DNA from: Tolypothrix campylonemoides VB511288
Lineage (GTDB): Bacteria; Cyanobacteriota; Cyanobacteriia; Cyanobacteriales; Nostocaceae
Direction: 5' to 3'
Assembly (NCBI GenBank): GCA_000828075.3
Contig: JXCB02000002.1
Location: 836,649-900,648 of the forward strand
DNA length: 64,000 bases
The first letter of the stretch is position 1. Each line of letters opens with the position of its first letter. The notes beneath the pieces are model-generated. The model did no database searches and had not been told where the DNA came from. It saw only the letters and a list, made by a program, of their open reading frames with translations. The position numbers were made by a program, and so were the translations under genes. Shown here piece by piece: positions 56,244 through 64,000 of the stretch.

Positions 56244-56547
56244 AGGAATTTGGTTTGGGGTTGTATTTTCTATAATTTTAGGGTATGTAAAACAGCGAAA
56301 CAGAACAGTTGCGATTTAACGTAACCGTTAGGCTGTTTCCTGATAAAACAGAAATTCTTGTTGACTTGAAACTACTGTATAAGTAGCTAGGCAAAATTAA
56401 TTTCACACTCACTTTTAGCCAAATAAGCGTTTTAGCGGATTTTGATAAGTAATTTAATTTGCATAAATACTTATACTGAATACCAAGATTTGCATTTTAC
56501 AAAGTTCCATAACCATCAACCAACAAATGACAAGCGACAAAGGACAA
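56244..56547. other. Intergenic region
   Basis: About 300 bp with divergent promoters for the TA operon and larB. The last part has TGACAAAGGACAAATGA-like repeated junk that creates false in-frame starts for larB. Confidence 0.6.
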
Positions 56548-57321
56548 ATGATGGATGACAAATCTTTGCGAATTCTCTTAGAAACTGTTGCCAATGGTAA
56601 CATCACCCCAGATGCAGCATTAGAAAAACTCAAAAATTTAGCTTATGAACCTGTCGGCGAGTTTGCCAAAATTGACCATCATCGCGCCTTGAGAACTGGG
56701 TTCCCAGAAGTCATTTGGGGACCAGGCAAAACTCCTGATCAAATTGCTCAAATTATGGAAGCTATGCGCCAGCGTAACTCGGTGGTGATGGCAACCCGCA
56801 TAGAACCAGATGTTTTTGCCACACTGGAAACAAAACTTCATGGTCTGCGCTACTATGACTTAGCACGAATTTGTGCCATTACACCGCCTACAATTGAACC
56901 ACAGTATCCTGGCACAATTGGGATTCTTTCTGCTGGCACTGCTGATTTACCCGTCGCTGAGGAAGCTGCTGTCACCGCAGAACTTTCTGGTTTCTGTGTG
57001 CAGCGCCTTTGGGATGTGGGAGTTGCAGGAATTCACCGTTTGTTAAATAACCGCCATGTTATCGAATCCGCATCCGTGTTGATTGTCGTGGCGGGGATGG
57101 AAGGCGCTTTACCCAGCGTGGTTGCAGGTTTGGCAGATTGTCCTGTCATAGCTGTTCCTACCAGCATTGGTTACGGCGCAAGTTTTGGAGGTTTAGCGCC
57201 ACTCTTGACAATGCTTAACTCTTGTGCTGCTGGTGTGGGTGTGGTGAATATTGATAATGGCTTTGGTGCAGCAGTGTTGGCAGGGCAAATTTTGCGGACA
57301 GCTCATAAATTAAGGAGTTAA
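56548..57321 (+). CDS. larB: Nickel-pincer cofactor biosynthesis protein LarB
   Basis: LarB carboxylates nicotinic acid adenine dinucleotide, the first step to the nickel-pincer nucleotide. About 257 residues. N-terminal helical region (LRILLETVANGNITPDAALEKL in parts), then the PurE/AIR-carboxylase-like domain with GILSAGTADLPVAEEA, VVAGMEGALPSVVAGL and IAVPTSIGYGASFGG. An upstream ATG at 56527 lies in repeat-like sequence; 56548 (MMDDKSLR) is preferred. larC and larE are not nearby. Confidence 0.92.
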   Translation: MMDDKSLRILLETVANGNITPDAALEKLKNLAYEPVGEFAKIDHHRALRTGFPEVIWGPGKTPDQIAQIMEAMRQRNSVVMATRIEPDVFATLETKLHGLRYYDLARICAITPPTIEPQYPGTIGILSAGTADLPVAEEAAVTAELSGFCVQRLWDVGVAGIHRLLNNRHVIESASVLIVVAGMEGALPSVVAGLADCPVIAVPTSIGYGASFGGLAPLLTMLNSCAAGVGVVNIDNGFGAAVLAGQILRTAHKLRS

Positions 57322-57365
57322 AATTCTGTTCACCTTGCTATTTGTGGAAGAATCTGCCACTTTCA

Positions 57366-58158
57366 CTATTTGGTAAGATAACCACCTGTTGCATCGATAT
57401 CGGTGCCGACCATAATCGTAGCATCATCGGAAGACAGCCACATAACAACTCGTGCCATCTCTTCTGCCGTTGCCAGTCTGTTGATCGGATAATCTTTAGC
57501 AGTGGCTTGCGTCGTCATACCCCAAGAACTCAACGCTCGGCGTAACATAGGCGTGTCAACTGCACCGGGAGAAAAGGAGTTGACACGAATATTTTTTTTT
57601 ACCCGTGAGTTCCATAGCTGCAGTTCTTGTAAGAGACATGATTCCAGCCTTGCTCGCCCCGTAAGGCGCAATGTTTGAAAATCCCTGGTGTCCGCCGACT
57701 GAAGCTGTGTTGACAATGATACCACCGCCCTGCCGCAGCATCACAGGAATCTCATACTTCATGGCAAGAAAAACCCCTGTCGCATTAGTTGCTATAACGT
57801 TATTCCACTCCTCCAAGGACAATTCGGCGATCGCCTTTGGTGGAGCCTCTATCCCAGCGTTATTAAAGGCAATGTCAATCCGACCGTACTTTTGGACACA
57901 GCCATTAATGAAATTCCTGACATCGCTTTCTTTTCTGACATCCGCTTGCATATAAGTGGCTTCACCACCAAAGGCTTGAATTTCACTAGCATTCGCTTCG
58001 CCAAGATTCGTGCGACGACCACAAAAGAACACTTTTGCTCCTTCTTTGGCAAAAGCGTAAGCAGTAGTTTTGCTGATACCTGATGTTGCCCCAGTAATCA
58101 GTACAACCTTGTCTTTGAATCTACCGTTAGAATTTGCCTTGTAACGCTTATAAGGCAA
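57366..58158 (-). pseudogene. SDR oxidoreductase, frameshifted in a poly-A run
   Basis: A short-chain dehydrogenase of about 264 residues if one base is removed. The first part (58158 to 57600) has the NAD-binding motif TGATSGIS (the third Gly of TGxxxGxG is Ser), NNAG, Ser in NTASVGG and the catalytic YGASK. At 57592-57600 nine A (minus strand) put the rest out of frame; with eight, the reading goes KKNIRVNSFSPGAVDTPML and ends normally with DGGY-like DATGGYLTK at 57366. The run could allow slippage, or be a sequencing error. The changed Gly hints at decay. Confidence 0.85.
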
Positions 58159-58424
58159 GGGTTTTAAGATTGTTAAGAAAGTTCCGGGTAACGCATAGCC
58201 CTAAGAGGGAAGGGGGCTAAGGTAAAAGCCTCTCTCCTTGTAGGAGAGAGGTTTGGAGAGAGGTTTGGAGAGAGGTTCTGCAAATCCCGTGAAAAGTAAA
58301 GTTCCTCAATCGGTAGCAATCATACAGAACTCCAGCTCTTGCTATCTTGCCAATTCTTGCGCTGAGTGTCGTAATCTTACGAAATTAGCTTGGCAATATA
58401 TCACTAAGATTTTGGTGTGGATGC

Positions 58425-58544
58425 CTAATTTCTAGTTTCTTCCCGATACGCTTTTGGGGTTGTTCCCATGAACCGCCGAAATACTGCTGTGAAGTGACTA
58501 GGATTTTGGAATCCTACGCGATCGCAAACTTCGATAATTGGCAG
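58425..58544 (-). pseudogene. AraC-family regulator, C-terminal fragment
   Basis: Only the second helix-turn-helix survives: IIEVCDRVGFQNPSHF and TAVFRRFMGTTPKAYREE, then a stop. Upstream (58545 on) the sequence changes abruptly to a different gene. The remains lie just downstream (minus strand) of that junction, so a deletion or insertion removed the rest. Non-functional. Confidence 0.8.
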
Positions 58545-58900
58545 GAGATTTACAACCAAATGAATCCCAAAGAATAAAGTTAGATAATCATATTTTATAC
58601 AAAGTTTACCAGATGCAATTACCACCTCAGTATGCACATCTTTCTAAAAGTGGTGAAAGAGGTGGAGAAATCAATATTGTAACTGATCAAGATAATAAAG
58701 CTAAAATAATTGTTTTCTTTACTAGTGTTGGAAAATTTAAAGGGGAACCAAATTATACAGCTTGGATGTATCGATTGGATACTGAGACATCTATCGAAAA
58801 TCACATCTTCGGAGTGAAAAATCTAACTTATTATATTTGGCTCTTAGATTCTTTCAAAATTAATCAAAACTGGTTTTGGGTGGATGTCATTGAAGATTAA
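58538..58900 (+). CDS. Hypothetical protein, N-terminus uncertain
   Basis: An open frame of up to 120 codons (TTG 58538, first ATG 58613, MQLPPQYAHL, 95 residues). It has ordinary composition with segments such as KIIVFFTSVGKFKGEPNY and LTYYIWLLDSFKINQNWFWV. I do not recognise the family. It begins at the junction where the AraC fragment ends, so its own 5' part may be lost. No ribosome binding site fits either start. Either a short protein or a 3' remnant of a longer gene. Confidence 0.5.
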   Translation: MAGDLQPNESQRIKLDNHILYKVYQMQLPPQYAHLSKSGERGGEINIVTDQDNKAKIIVFFTSVGKFKGEPNYTAWMYRLDTETSIENHIFGVKNLTYYIWLLDSFKINQNWFWVDVIED

Positions 58901-58950
58901 CGTTAATTATTTCATAATTCATAATTTGCCATTGATAATTTTCCCACACC

Positions 58951-60339
58951 ATGACAGAACAACAAACTTGGAGTCAACGATTTGAATCAGCACTCCATCC
59001 TGCAATAGCTCGATTTAATGCTAGTATTAATTTTGACATTGAGTTAATTGAGTATGACCTGACAGGCTCTCAAGCTCATGCCAAAATGCTAGCTCACACT
59101 GGTATCATTTCTCAAGAAGAAGGAGAGCAACTCGTTGCGGGTTTAGAGCAAATTCGCCAGGAATATCGCCAAGGAAAATTTCACCCAGGTATCGAAGCGG
59201 AAGACGTGCATTTTGCCGTTGAGCGACGTCTTGTGGAAATTGTAGGCGATTTAGGTAAAAAGTTACACACTGCACGTTCTCGCAATGACCAAGTAGGAAC
59301 TGATACTAGACTTTACCTGCGCGACCAAATCCAACAAATCCGCAAGCAACTGCGAGAATTTCAACAAGTTTTAGTAGATATTGCCGAAAACCACGTTGAA
59401 ACCCTGATTCCTGGTTATACGCATCTGCAACGCGCCCAACCTCTGAGTTTAGCTCATCACTTGCTGGCATACTTTCAGATGGGGCAACGCGACTGGGAAC
59501 GTTTAGAAGATGTTTTTCGCCGAGTCAATATCTCACCGTTGGGGTGTGGTGCTCTTGCTGGAACGACTTTCCCTATAGATCGGCATTATACAGCGCAACT
59601 TTTGAATTTTGAGGGAGTTTATGCAAACAGCCTCGACGGAGTGAGCGATCGCGATTTTGCGATCGAATTTCTCTGTGCTGCCAGTCTCATTATGGTTCAC
59701 CTCAGCCGTCTTTGCGAAGAGGTGATTCTTTGGGCGTCAGAAGAATTTCGCTTTGTCATCCTCAAGGATAGCTGCGCTACTGGTTCGAGCATTATGCCCC
59801 AAAAGAAAAACCCCGACGTACCGGAACTGGTGCGGGGGAAAACTGGACGTGTATTTGGTCATCTCCAAGCAATGTTAGTCCTGATGAAGGGTCTACCCTT
59901 GGCGTACAACAAAGACCTGCAAGAGGACAAGGAAGGTTTATTTGATAGTGTTAATACTGTTAAAGCTTGTTTGCAAGCAATGACGATCTTACTCCAAGAA
60001 GGTTTGGAATTTCGTAAAGAACGCTTAGCACAAGCAGTCACAGAAGACTTCTCTAACGCTACTGATGTAGCAGACTATCTTGCCGCACGCGGTGTACCTT
60101 TCCGGGAAGCATACAATCTTGTGGGCAAAGTGGTAAAAACTAGTATTGCTGCCGGGAAACTCCTTAAAGATCTAAGCTTGGAGGAGTGGAAGCAACTGCA
60201 TCCAGCATTTGCAGCAGACATTTACGAGGCGATATCGCCTCGACAAGTGGTTGCTGCTCGTAATAGCTACGGTGGCACAGGTTTTGCCCAAGTCAGGCAA
60301 GCACTTCTTGCCGCTCGCGCCCAAATGACTGCTGAATAA
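58951..60339 (+). CDS. argH: Argininosuccinate lyase
   Basis: Last step of arginine synthesis: cleaves argininosuccinate into arginine and fumarate. 462 residues, full length. Motifs: [20 protein letters not shown] near residue 110, [13 protein letters not shown]-like ([13 protein letters not shown]), and the superfamily signature [12 protein letters not shown] with the catalytic Ser. Arginine feeds cyanophycin, so it connects to cphA in function, though not in an operon. ATG 58951. A hairpin follows at 60347. Confidence 0.97.
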   Translation: MTEQQTWSQRFESALHPAIARFNASINFDIELIEYDLTGSQAHAKMLAHTGIISQEEGEQLVAGLEQIRQEYRQGKFHPGIEAEDVHFAVERRLVEIVGDLGKKLHTARSRNDQVGTDTRLYLRDQIQQIRKQLREFQQVLVDIAENHVETLIPGYTHLQRAQPLSLAHHLLAYFQMGQRDWERLEDVFRRVNISPLGCGALAGTTFPIDRHYTAQLLNFEGVYANSLDGVSDRDFAIEFLCAASLIMVHLSRLCEEVILWASEEFRFVILKDSCATGSSIMPQKKNPDVPELVRGKTGRVFGHLQAMLVLMKGLPLAYNKDLQEDKEGLFDSVNTVKACLQAMTILLQEGLEFRKERLAQAVTEDFSNATDVADYLAARGVPFREAYNLVGKVVKTSIAAGKLLKDLSLEEWKQLHPAFAADIYEAISPRQVVAARNSYGGTGFAQVRQALLAARAQMTAE

Positions 60340-60346
60340 TCAACAA

Positions 60347-60366
60347 GGGCGTACATTTGTACGCCC
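60347..60366 (+). terminator. Hairpin after argH
   Basis: Perfect 8-bp stem GGGCGTAC/GTACGCCC with ATTT loop, 8 bp after the argH stop and 47 bp before the convergent small gene's stop. No T run, so termination is uncertain. Confidence 0.5.
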
Positions 60367-60412
60367 AGACATTTCAAAGAGCTATGGGGCAAAAAACATT
60401 TCAACTGGTAAC

Positions 60413-60577
60413 TTATTCAGCATCAATTGCTGCTGCGCCCTCATCTTCTTCGCTCTTCGGCGGTCGTTGTTGGAACCTTCTTTGGAAACGCCCTGTTGTG
60501 GTTCGTTTACGAAACTTTCGGGCATATGCCTGGTTCCGTAGCGCCTTTTCTTTTTTTGGATTGCGGCGCTTGGCCAT
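60413..60577 (-). CDS. Small basic protein, conserved in cyanobacteria
   Basis: A 54-residue, highly basic protein: MAKRRNPKKEKALRNQAYAR, then KFRKRTTTGRFQRRFQQR and an acidic tail. Such composition suggests binding to RNA, perhaps the ribosome. I remember similar short proteins in cyanobacterial genomes, without known function. ATG at 60575-60577 with an excellent GAGGTGA 6 bases upstream; the longer open frame to 60637 is not needed. Confidence 0.75.
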   Translation of the reverse strand: MAKRRNPKKEKALRNQAYARKFRKRTTTGRFQRRFQQRPPKSEEDEGAAAIDAE

Positions 60578-61163
60578 GTTCACCTCATGAATAAACAACA
60601 AAAAAACTGCCTCTAGGCTCAATGTAGGCAATAACACTTGTTAGTATGACTTATGCAATTTTAGCCTAGTTCTGCAAGTTACACACTTTCAGACAGTCAA
60701 TAATACTAGCATATTTATCTTTTTGATGTCTATTGCTCTTCAGAATGATCACTCTGCTAACAATTGCTAGTTCTAGTTTGAATCCCCGTCCATAATCTTT
60801 GCAGTTCAAGGATTCCCAATCCCTAATCCCCAATTCCAAATTCAATTGGACTGAGTGATTTTTTTATTGATTTGATGAATTTGTATAAAAAAACGGATTT
60901 TGCTGCTGGTGACAGCAAGTATAATGCTTCTGCTATAACCTAAAAATAACATCCACTGAGAGTTTTATGTATATTATATACATACACTGTTTTTCTTTTC
61001 AGTAACTTTTCAGTAAATGGTAGAATTAATTTAAATTCTACGATAAATCGTTAGAATAAAACCCCAAACCACGAACATTATTGTATAACAAGCAACTCAG
61101 TTATAAAGCTGAGAAAGTGTGAGTGGCGGGGGAACTCTACACTACAAGCCAGACATTTGAAAA
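60578..61163. other. Intergenic region with repeat
   Basis: About 590 bp. It has one block of CCCAATCCCTAATCCCCAATTCC (60816-60833 region) of the tandem-repeat type, and otherwise AT-rich sequence. No supported gene or RNA. Confidence 0.6.
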
Positions 61164-61658
61164 TTGAACGTTCTTGCTTTTTTTGGTGTGACTGTTCAGT
61201 CCACACGTAACTTATGGCGTATTGGACAAACCGTACTGGGCATTATCTTCCGTCATCCCATCCCAGGCACGAGTATTATCCCTATTTTGCCAGATGGTCA
61301 AATTGTGCTCATCCGCAGGCGTGACAATGGTCTGTGGGCATTACCTGGGGGTATGGTGGACTGGGGAGAAGATGTTCCCAATGCTGTCCAACGAGAGTTA
61401 ATGGAGGAAACCGGACTAGAACTAGTAAAAATTCGGCGTTTAGTTGGTGTTTACTCTGCACCAGACCGCGATCCTAGAATTCATTCAATTTGTATTGTAG
61501 TTGAAGCAGAAGTGCGGGGAAAAATGGAAATTCAAGATACTTTGGAAGTGATGGAAATCCAAGCTTTTCCACTCAATTCCCTACCTCCAGGACAAATGTC
61601 TCACGACCATAATCGCCAGTTGCAAGACTATCTAGATGGCTTGACAACATTGGCGTAA
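61164..61658 (+). CDS. Nudix hydrolase (second)
   Basis: A 164-residue Nudix enzyme with full box [14 protein letters not shown] then [11 protein letters not shown] hydrophobic N-terminus ([13 protein letters not shown]) precedes the domain. The start is TTG at 61164; no strong ribosome binding site, so the true start may be a little downstream. Substrate not predictable. It is not closely similar to the Nudix gene at 27292. A hairpin (61732-61757) follows. Confidence 0.85.
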   Translation: MNVLAFFGVTVQSTRNLWRIGQTVLGIIFRHPIPGTSIIPILPDGQIVLIRRRDNGLWALPGGMVDWGEDVPNAVQRELMEETGLELVKIRRLVGVYSAPDRDPRIHSICIVVEAEVRGKMEIQDTLEVMEIQAFPLNSLPPGQMSHDHNRQLQDYLDGLTTLA

Positions 61659-61731
61659 TGCTATTTTACATTTTGGATTTTGGATTAAGACTGGTTAGTA
61701 GTTAGTAGTTACTAGAACAACTAACAAATGT

Positions 61732-61757
61732 AGAGACGCGCTGTTTGAAGCGTCTCT
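61732..61757. terminator. Hairpin after Nudix gene
   Basis: Stem AGAGACGC/GCGTCTCT (8 bp, 10-base loop), followed by AAAAC. It might be a terminator or a small repeat of the GAGACGCG type common in Nostoc relatives. Confidence 0.5.
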
Positions 61758-61845
61758 AAAACTACCAACTCGTAATTAACAGGTTACAATTTCCAATCCA
61801 AAATCTGCTAAAAATTACTCTCATTATATTAAATAATTATATATT

Positions 61846-62658
61846 ATGGATTATCCATTCCGTAATTCCCGGATAAGGCTTTCTCAAGGGATACTTTTCT
61901 GGCGTGAAATTGGTGAAGGAACGTCTTTAGTTTTCTTACATGGTGCTTGGAATGATAGCAGCCAGTGGGTATCTGTTATGGAGATGCTGTCGCGGGATTT
62001 CCATTGCTTTGCTCCAGATTTATTTGGATTTGGTGAGTCAGAGTTTCCGAATGTCCACTATTCAATTGATTTGCAAGTTGAGTGTTTAGCTCAATTCCTA
62101 CACGCGGTGAAGCAACAAAGGGTGTATTTAATTGGAGATTCTCTTGGGGGTTGGATTGCTGCTAGCTATGCTTTAAAGTATCCAGAACACATTAATGGTT
62201 TGGTACTACTAGCGCCAGAGGGTATAGAGATAGAAGGACAAAAACAGCGATCGCAGAGAATGCAACGGATACTGAAACGTCCACCACTGGTGTTTCAATT
62301 GTTGCGACTTCTTCGTCCCATTACCAAAATCTTTGGTTTGAATCAACAAATTGAACAGGATTGGCATTTTCATCAAGTGATGCTGGAATATCCCACAGCC
62401 TGCGAGCTCCTCTTTGAGCGCAAGCATCCAGAAATTCAGGCAGAATTGCTGGATGAGCAATTATCATTCATCACAGTCCCAGTTCTCATTCTACAAGGTG
62501 CAAAAGACACCTCAGAAGCTATAGCCATGAGTCGGGCTTATGCTCAATATATTCCTCAAGCAGAGTTGAAAACAATTGCTCACGGAGAAAATGATTTACC
62601 ACAGTCGTGTGCGCCAGTTGTGGCTGGAGATATTCGCAACTTTATCAAGCGTGATTAA
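61846..62658 (+). CDS. Alpha/beta hydrolase
   Basis: A 270-residue alpha/beta hydrolase-fold enzyme. Oxyanion-hole HGAWND (residues about 32-37), nucleophile elbow GDSLGGW (Ser about 98), Asp in LQGAKDTSEA and the final His in IAHGEND. No signal peptide: cytosolic. Substrate unknown. ATG 61846. It could be cotranscribed with nothing, as a hairpin precedes it. Confidence 0.88.
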   Translation: MDYPFRNSRIRLSQGILFWREIGEGTSLVFLHGAWNDSSQWVSVMEMLSRDFHCFAPDLFGFGESEFPNVHYSIDLQVECLAQFLHAVKQQRVYLIGDSLGGWIAASYALKYPEHINGLVLLAPEGIEIEGQKQRSQRMQRILKRPPLVFQLLRLLRPITKIFGLNQQIEQDWHFHQVMLEYPTACELLFERKHPEIQAELLDEQLSFITVPVLILQGAKDTSEAIAMSRAYAQYIPQAELKTIAHGENDLPQSCAPVVAGDIRNFIKRD

Positions 62659-62933
62659 TGTACTGCAATCCCAGCTTTCTGAGACTGCAAATAAACCAAT
62701 AAGTGGCAATTGGCGATCGCACCAAAAAAGTAGAGTGATAAATATTAGGTCTTTCAACTATAGTGCTTCTCGGTTGCATAGACCAAGGTGTAGCTAACAA
62801 AGTGCGTTTAAGTAACTTTTGGATGCCATAGTCGAAAGGCAGTAATCATGATTATGCTGAAAAATTTTATCACAATATATTATCACACTACCAGTAAAAT
62901 TCATTTACCTAAGAGGTTATTTCAAGTCCTACC

Positions 62934-63026
62934 ATGAACACACCAATAGAACTGCCTAGCGGAAAAATTCTCAATCTTTCTCGCTTTATTGCTTTATTGC
63001 CTAATGAAAAAATAGATGAAGTTTAA
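62934..63026 (+). CDS. Small ORF, probably a truncated gene
   Basis: A 30-codon frame MNTPIELPSGKILNLSRFIA followed by LLPNEKIDEV and a stop, next to an AAGAGG site 16 bases upstream. It resembles the start of small cyanobacterial proteins of 60-70 residues that have a similar FIALLP segment, so it is perhaps a truncated copy. It ends 11 bp before the coaX stop (convergent). Low certainty. Confidence 0.35.
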   Translation: MNTPIELPSGKILNLSRFIALLPNEKIDEV

Positions 63027-63037
63027 TTTTTTGATGA

Positions 63038-63922
63038 TCAATTAGGCAAATAGTGATTAACTACTGCTCGCATTCCCCAAAATATCAAATTTTGTTCCAC
63101 CATCAAACGCGCTGCAATTTCAGGAAACTGGGATTGCAGATAGTTTACTAACAAAGTGCGATCGCCTCCAGTAACCGCAACATTTCCTTGCGGAAAATCG
63201 CGCCACCAAGCTTCAATAAAATCTTTGATTCCAGCTACTAAAGTATAGATAACCCCACTTTGTATCGCCTCTGGAGTATTCAAAGCATACCGCTGGGGAA
63301 GTTGCTGCGGTAGTTCAACTTTTGGTAATTGTCCTGTTCTTCCACTAAGAGTCGCAAGCTGCAAGCCTAGTCCTGGAAGAATTGCGCCTCCGACAAAACA
63401 CTGATTAGCATTGGCACTTGAAAATGTCAGTGCTGTTCCAGCATCAATCACCAGCATGGGAAAATCCCAATTCTGCCCAGCACCGCACAAAGCCAAGGCG
63501 CGATCAATTCCCAGTGTGGAATACACCCCCTTTATGGGAACTTGGTCTAAGGTAATAATGCGAACATTTGGATAAGTTTGCCATAGTGCGGTTTGACTGG
63601 GAACCACAGAGGCGAGGAGGAGGGGAATAGGGGGAGATGAGGGAGGGAGTGAGGGAGGGAGTGAGGGGGATGAGGGAGGGAGTGAGGGAGGGAGTGAGGG
63701 AGGGAGTGAGGGGGATGAGGGAGAGGTAAATTTCTCTTTATTAAGTGGGAAAATTTCTGGTGGTAGGTTTTGCAGTGTTGGAGATTGAGATAGTTGCTGG
63801 ACAACATCTGCTGGTAGATAGTCTGTATCCCAAGCATGAATGAGGGTTTCACCTGCAAAGTGCGCCCAGTGTAGCCGGGAATTTCCAATCATCAAAGCTA
63901 GCCAGAAAGAGCTATTAACCAT
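63038..63922 (-). CDS. coaX: Type III pantothenate kinase with repeat insertion
   Basis: CoaX phosphorylates pantothenate, the first step of coenzyme A synthesis. 294 residues. Motifs: [10 protein letters not shown] (phosphate-binding, DxGN variant with Met), [18 protein letters not shown] and [10 protein letters not shown]. Residues about 65-95 are a Ser/Leu/Pro tract (SLPP units), coded in frame by the GGGAGTGA-type tandem array at 63630-63724. It is absent from what I know of the family and is presumably a loop. ATG 63922. Gene is probably active since the frame is kept. Confidence 0.92.
   Translation of the reverse strand: MVNSSFWLALMIGNSRLHWAHFAGETLIHAWDTDYLPADVVQQLSQSPTLQNLPPEIFPLNKEKFTSPSSPSLPPSLPPSLPPSSPSLPPSLPPSSPPIPLLLASVVPSQTALWQTYPNVRIITLDQVPIKGVYSTLGIDRALALCGAGQNWDFPMLVIDAGTALTFSSANANQCFVGGAILPGLGLQLATLSGRTGQLPKVELPQQLPQRYALNTPEAIQSGVIYTLVAGIKDFIEAWWRDFPQGNVAVTGGDRTLLVNYLQSQFPEIAARLMVEQNLIFWGMRAVVNHYLPN
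63630..63724. repeat. In-frame GGGAGTGAGGGA array within coaX
   Basis: About seven units of GGGAGTGAGGGA with three GGGGATGA interruptions, 95 bp. It codes for SLPPSLPP-type repeats on the minus strand. The same octamer builds the arrays at 29511 and 49608. Confidence 0.9.
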
Positions 63923-64000
63923 TCACTATCGAATCAAGATAAAAAGAGCGCTTATGAACAGAGTTATACTCTAAATGACAGCGGTTTTCAGCTAAGGTGG

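Noticed and set aside
58253-58435. 60-codon frame beginning with MERGLERG
   Set aside because: The start lies in GAGAGAGGTTTGG repeats; no family resemblance.
60740-60800. tRNA T-arm-like sequence (TAGTTTGAATCCCCG)
   Set aside because: No acceptor, D or anticodon stems can be built around it.

Overview
The window is a cyanobacterial chromosome segment, most likely from a filamentous, heterocyst-forming lineage (Nostocales-like). Evidence: a near-canonical RpaB response regulator, an NblB-like phycobilisome degradation protein, cyanophycin synthetase and cyanophycinase, a phytochrome with an Rcp1-type response regulator, a LabA-like NYN protein and small families known mainly from Nostoc relatives. 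The DNA is moderately AT-rich, carries many GCGATCGC (HIP1) octamers, and has short tandem repeats between genes. I saw no rRNA, tRNA or CRISPR array. Assignment to genus is not possible from this alone.

Layout. 1-6.9 kb: radA (cut by the window edge), rpaB, a cytochrome b6f cofactor-assembly protein, DUF456, nblB-like, CBS, M42 peptidase and a secreted GDSL esterase. 7.3-8.0 kb: a graveyard made of an ABC-exporter fragment joined to an IS630-type transposase fragment. 8.0-11.3 kb: a pair of M16 peptidases, one with and one without the zinc motif. 11.3-13.4 kb: a VWA protein and a TetR regulator, each preceded by a copy of the same 99-bp sequence. 13.4-24 kb: DUF4332, DUF760, a group-2 sigma factor, phosphate- and sulfate-binding lipoproteins, carB and a Dps ferritin. 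24.5-31 kb: a thioredoxin-like ferredoxin, decayed toxin-like and transposase remnants, RidA, Nudix, malQ, a RodZ-like protein and a pseudouridine synthase. 31-37 kb: DUF2993, a second Dps, AraC, cdsA and cbiT. 37-43 kb: a signalling cluster (Ser/Thr kinase, phytochrome kinase, response regulator, receiver-kinase hybrid). 43-51.5 kb: NYN protein, tatA, cphA, cphB, trmD, ispF and an uncharacterised nuclease-like/PIN-like gene pair. 51.7-58.9 kb: two tandem peptide-binding lipoproteins, a UPF0175/DUF3368 toxin-antitoxin pair, larB, a frameshifted SDR gene and an AraC remnant. 58.9-64 kb: argH, a small basic protein, Nudix, an alpha/beta hydrolase and coaX.

Most genes are single housekeeping units, so only a few groups clearly work together: cphA and cphB (making and breaking the nitrogen store cyanophycin), the phytochrome and its response regulators, the two M16 subunits, and the TA pair.

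The most notable structural themes are: mobile or repeat DNA reaching into genes (a MITE supplying the cdsA stop codon, tandem repeats encoding the ends of trmD and nblB and an in-frame proline/serine tract in coaX); an IS630 relic sharing its end sequence with nearby non-coding MITEs; a histidine kinase whose phospho-acceptor His is Tyr; a phytochrome with Cys in place of the conserved chromophore-pocket His; and an uncharacterised two-gene cassette at 50.4-51.5 kb, the best candidate for an undescribed system.
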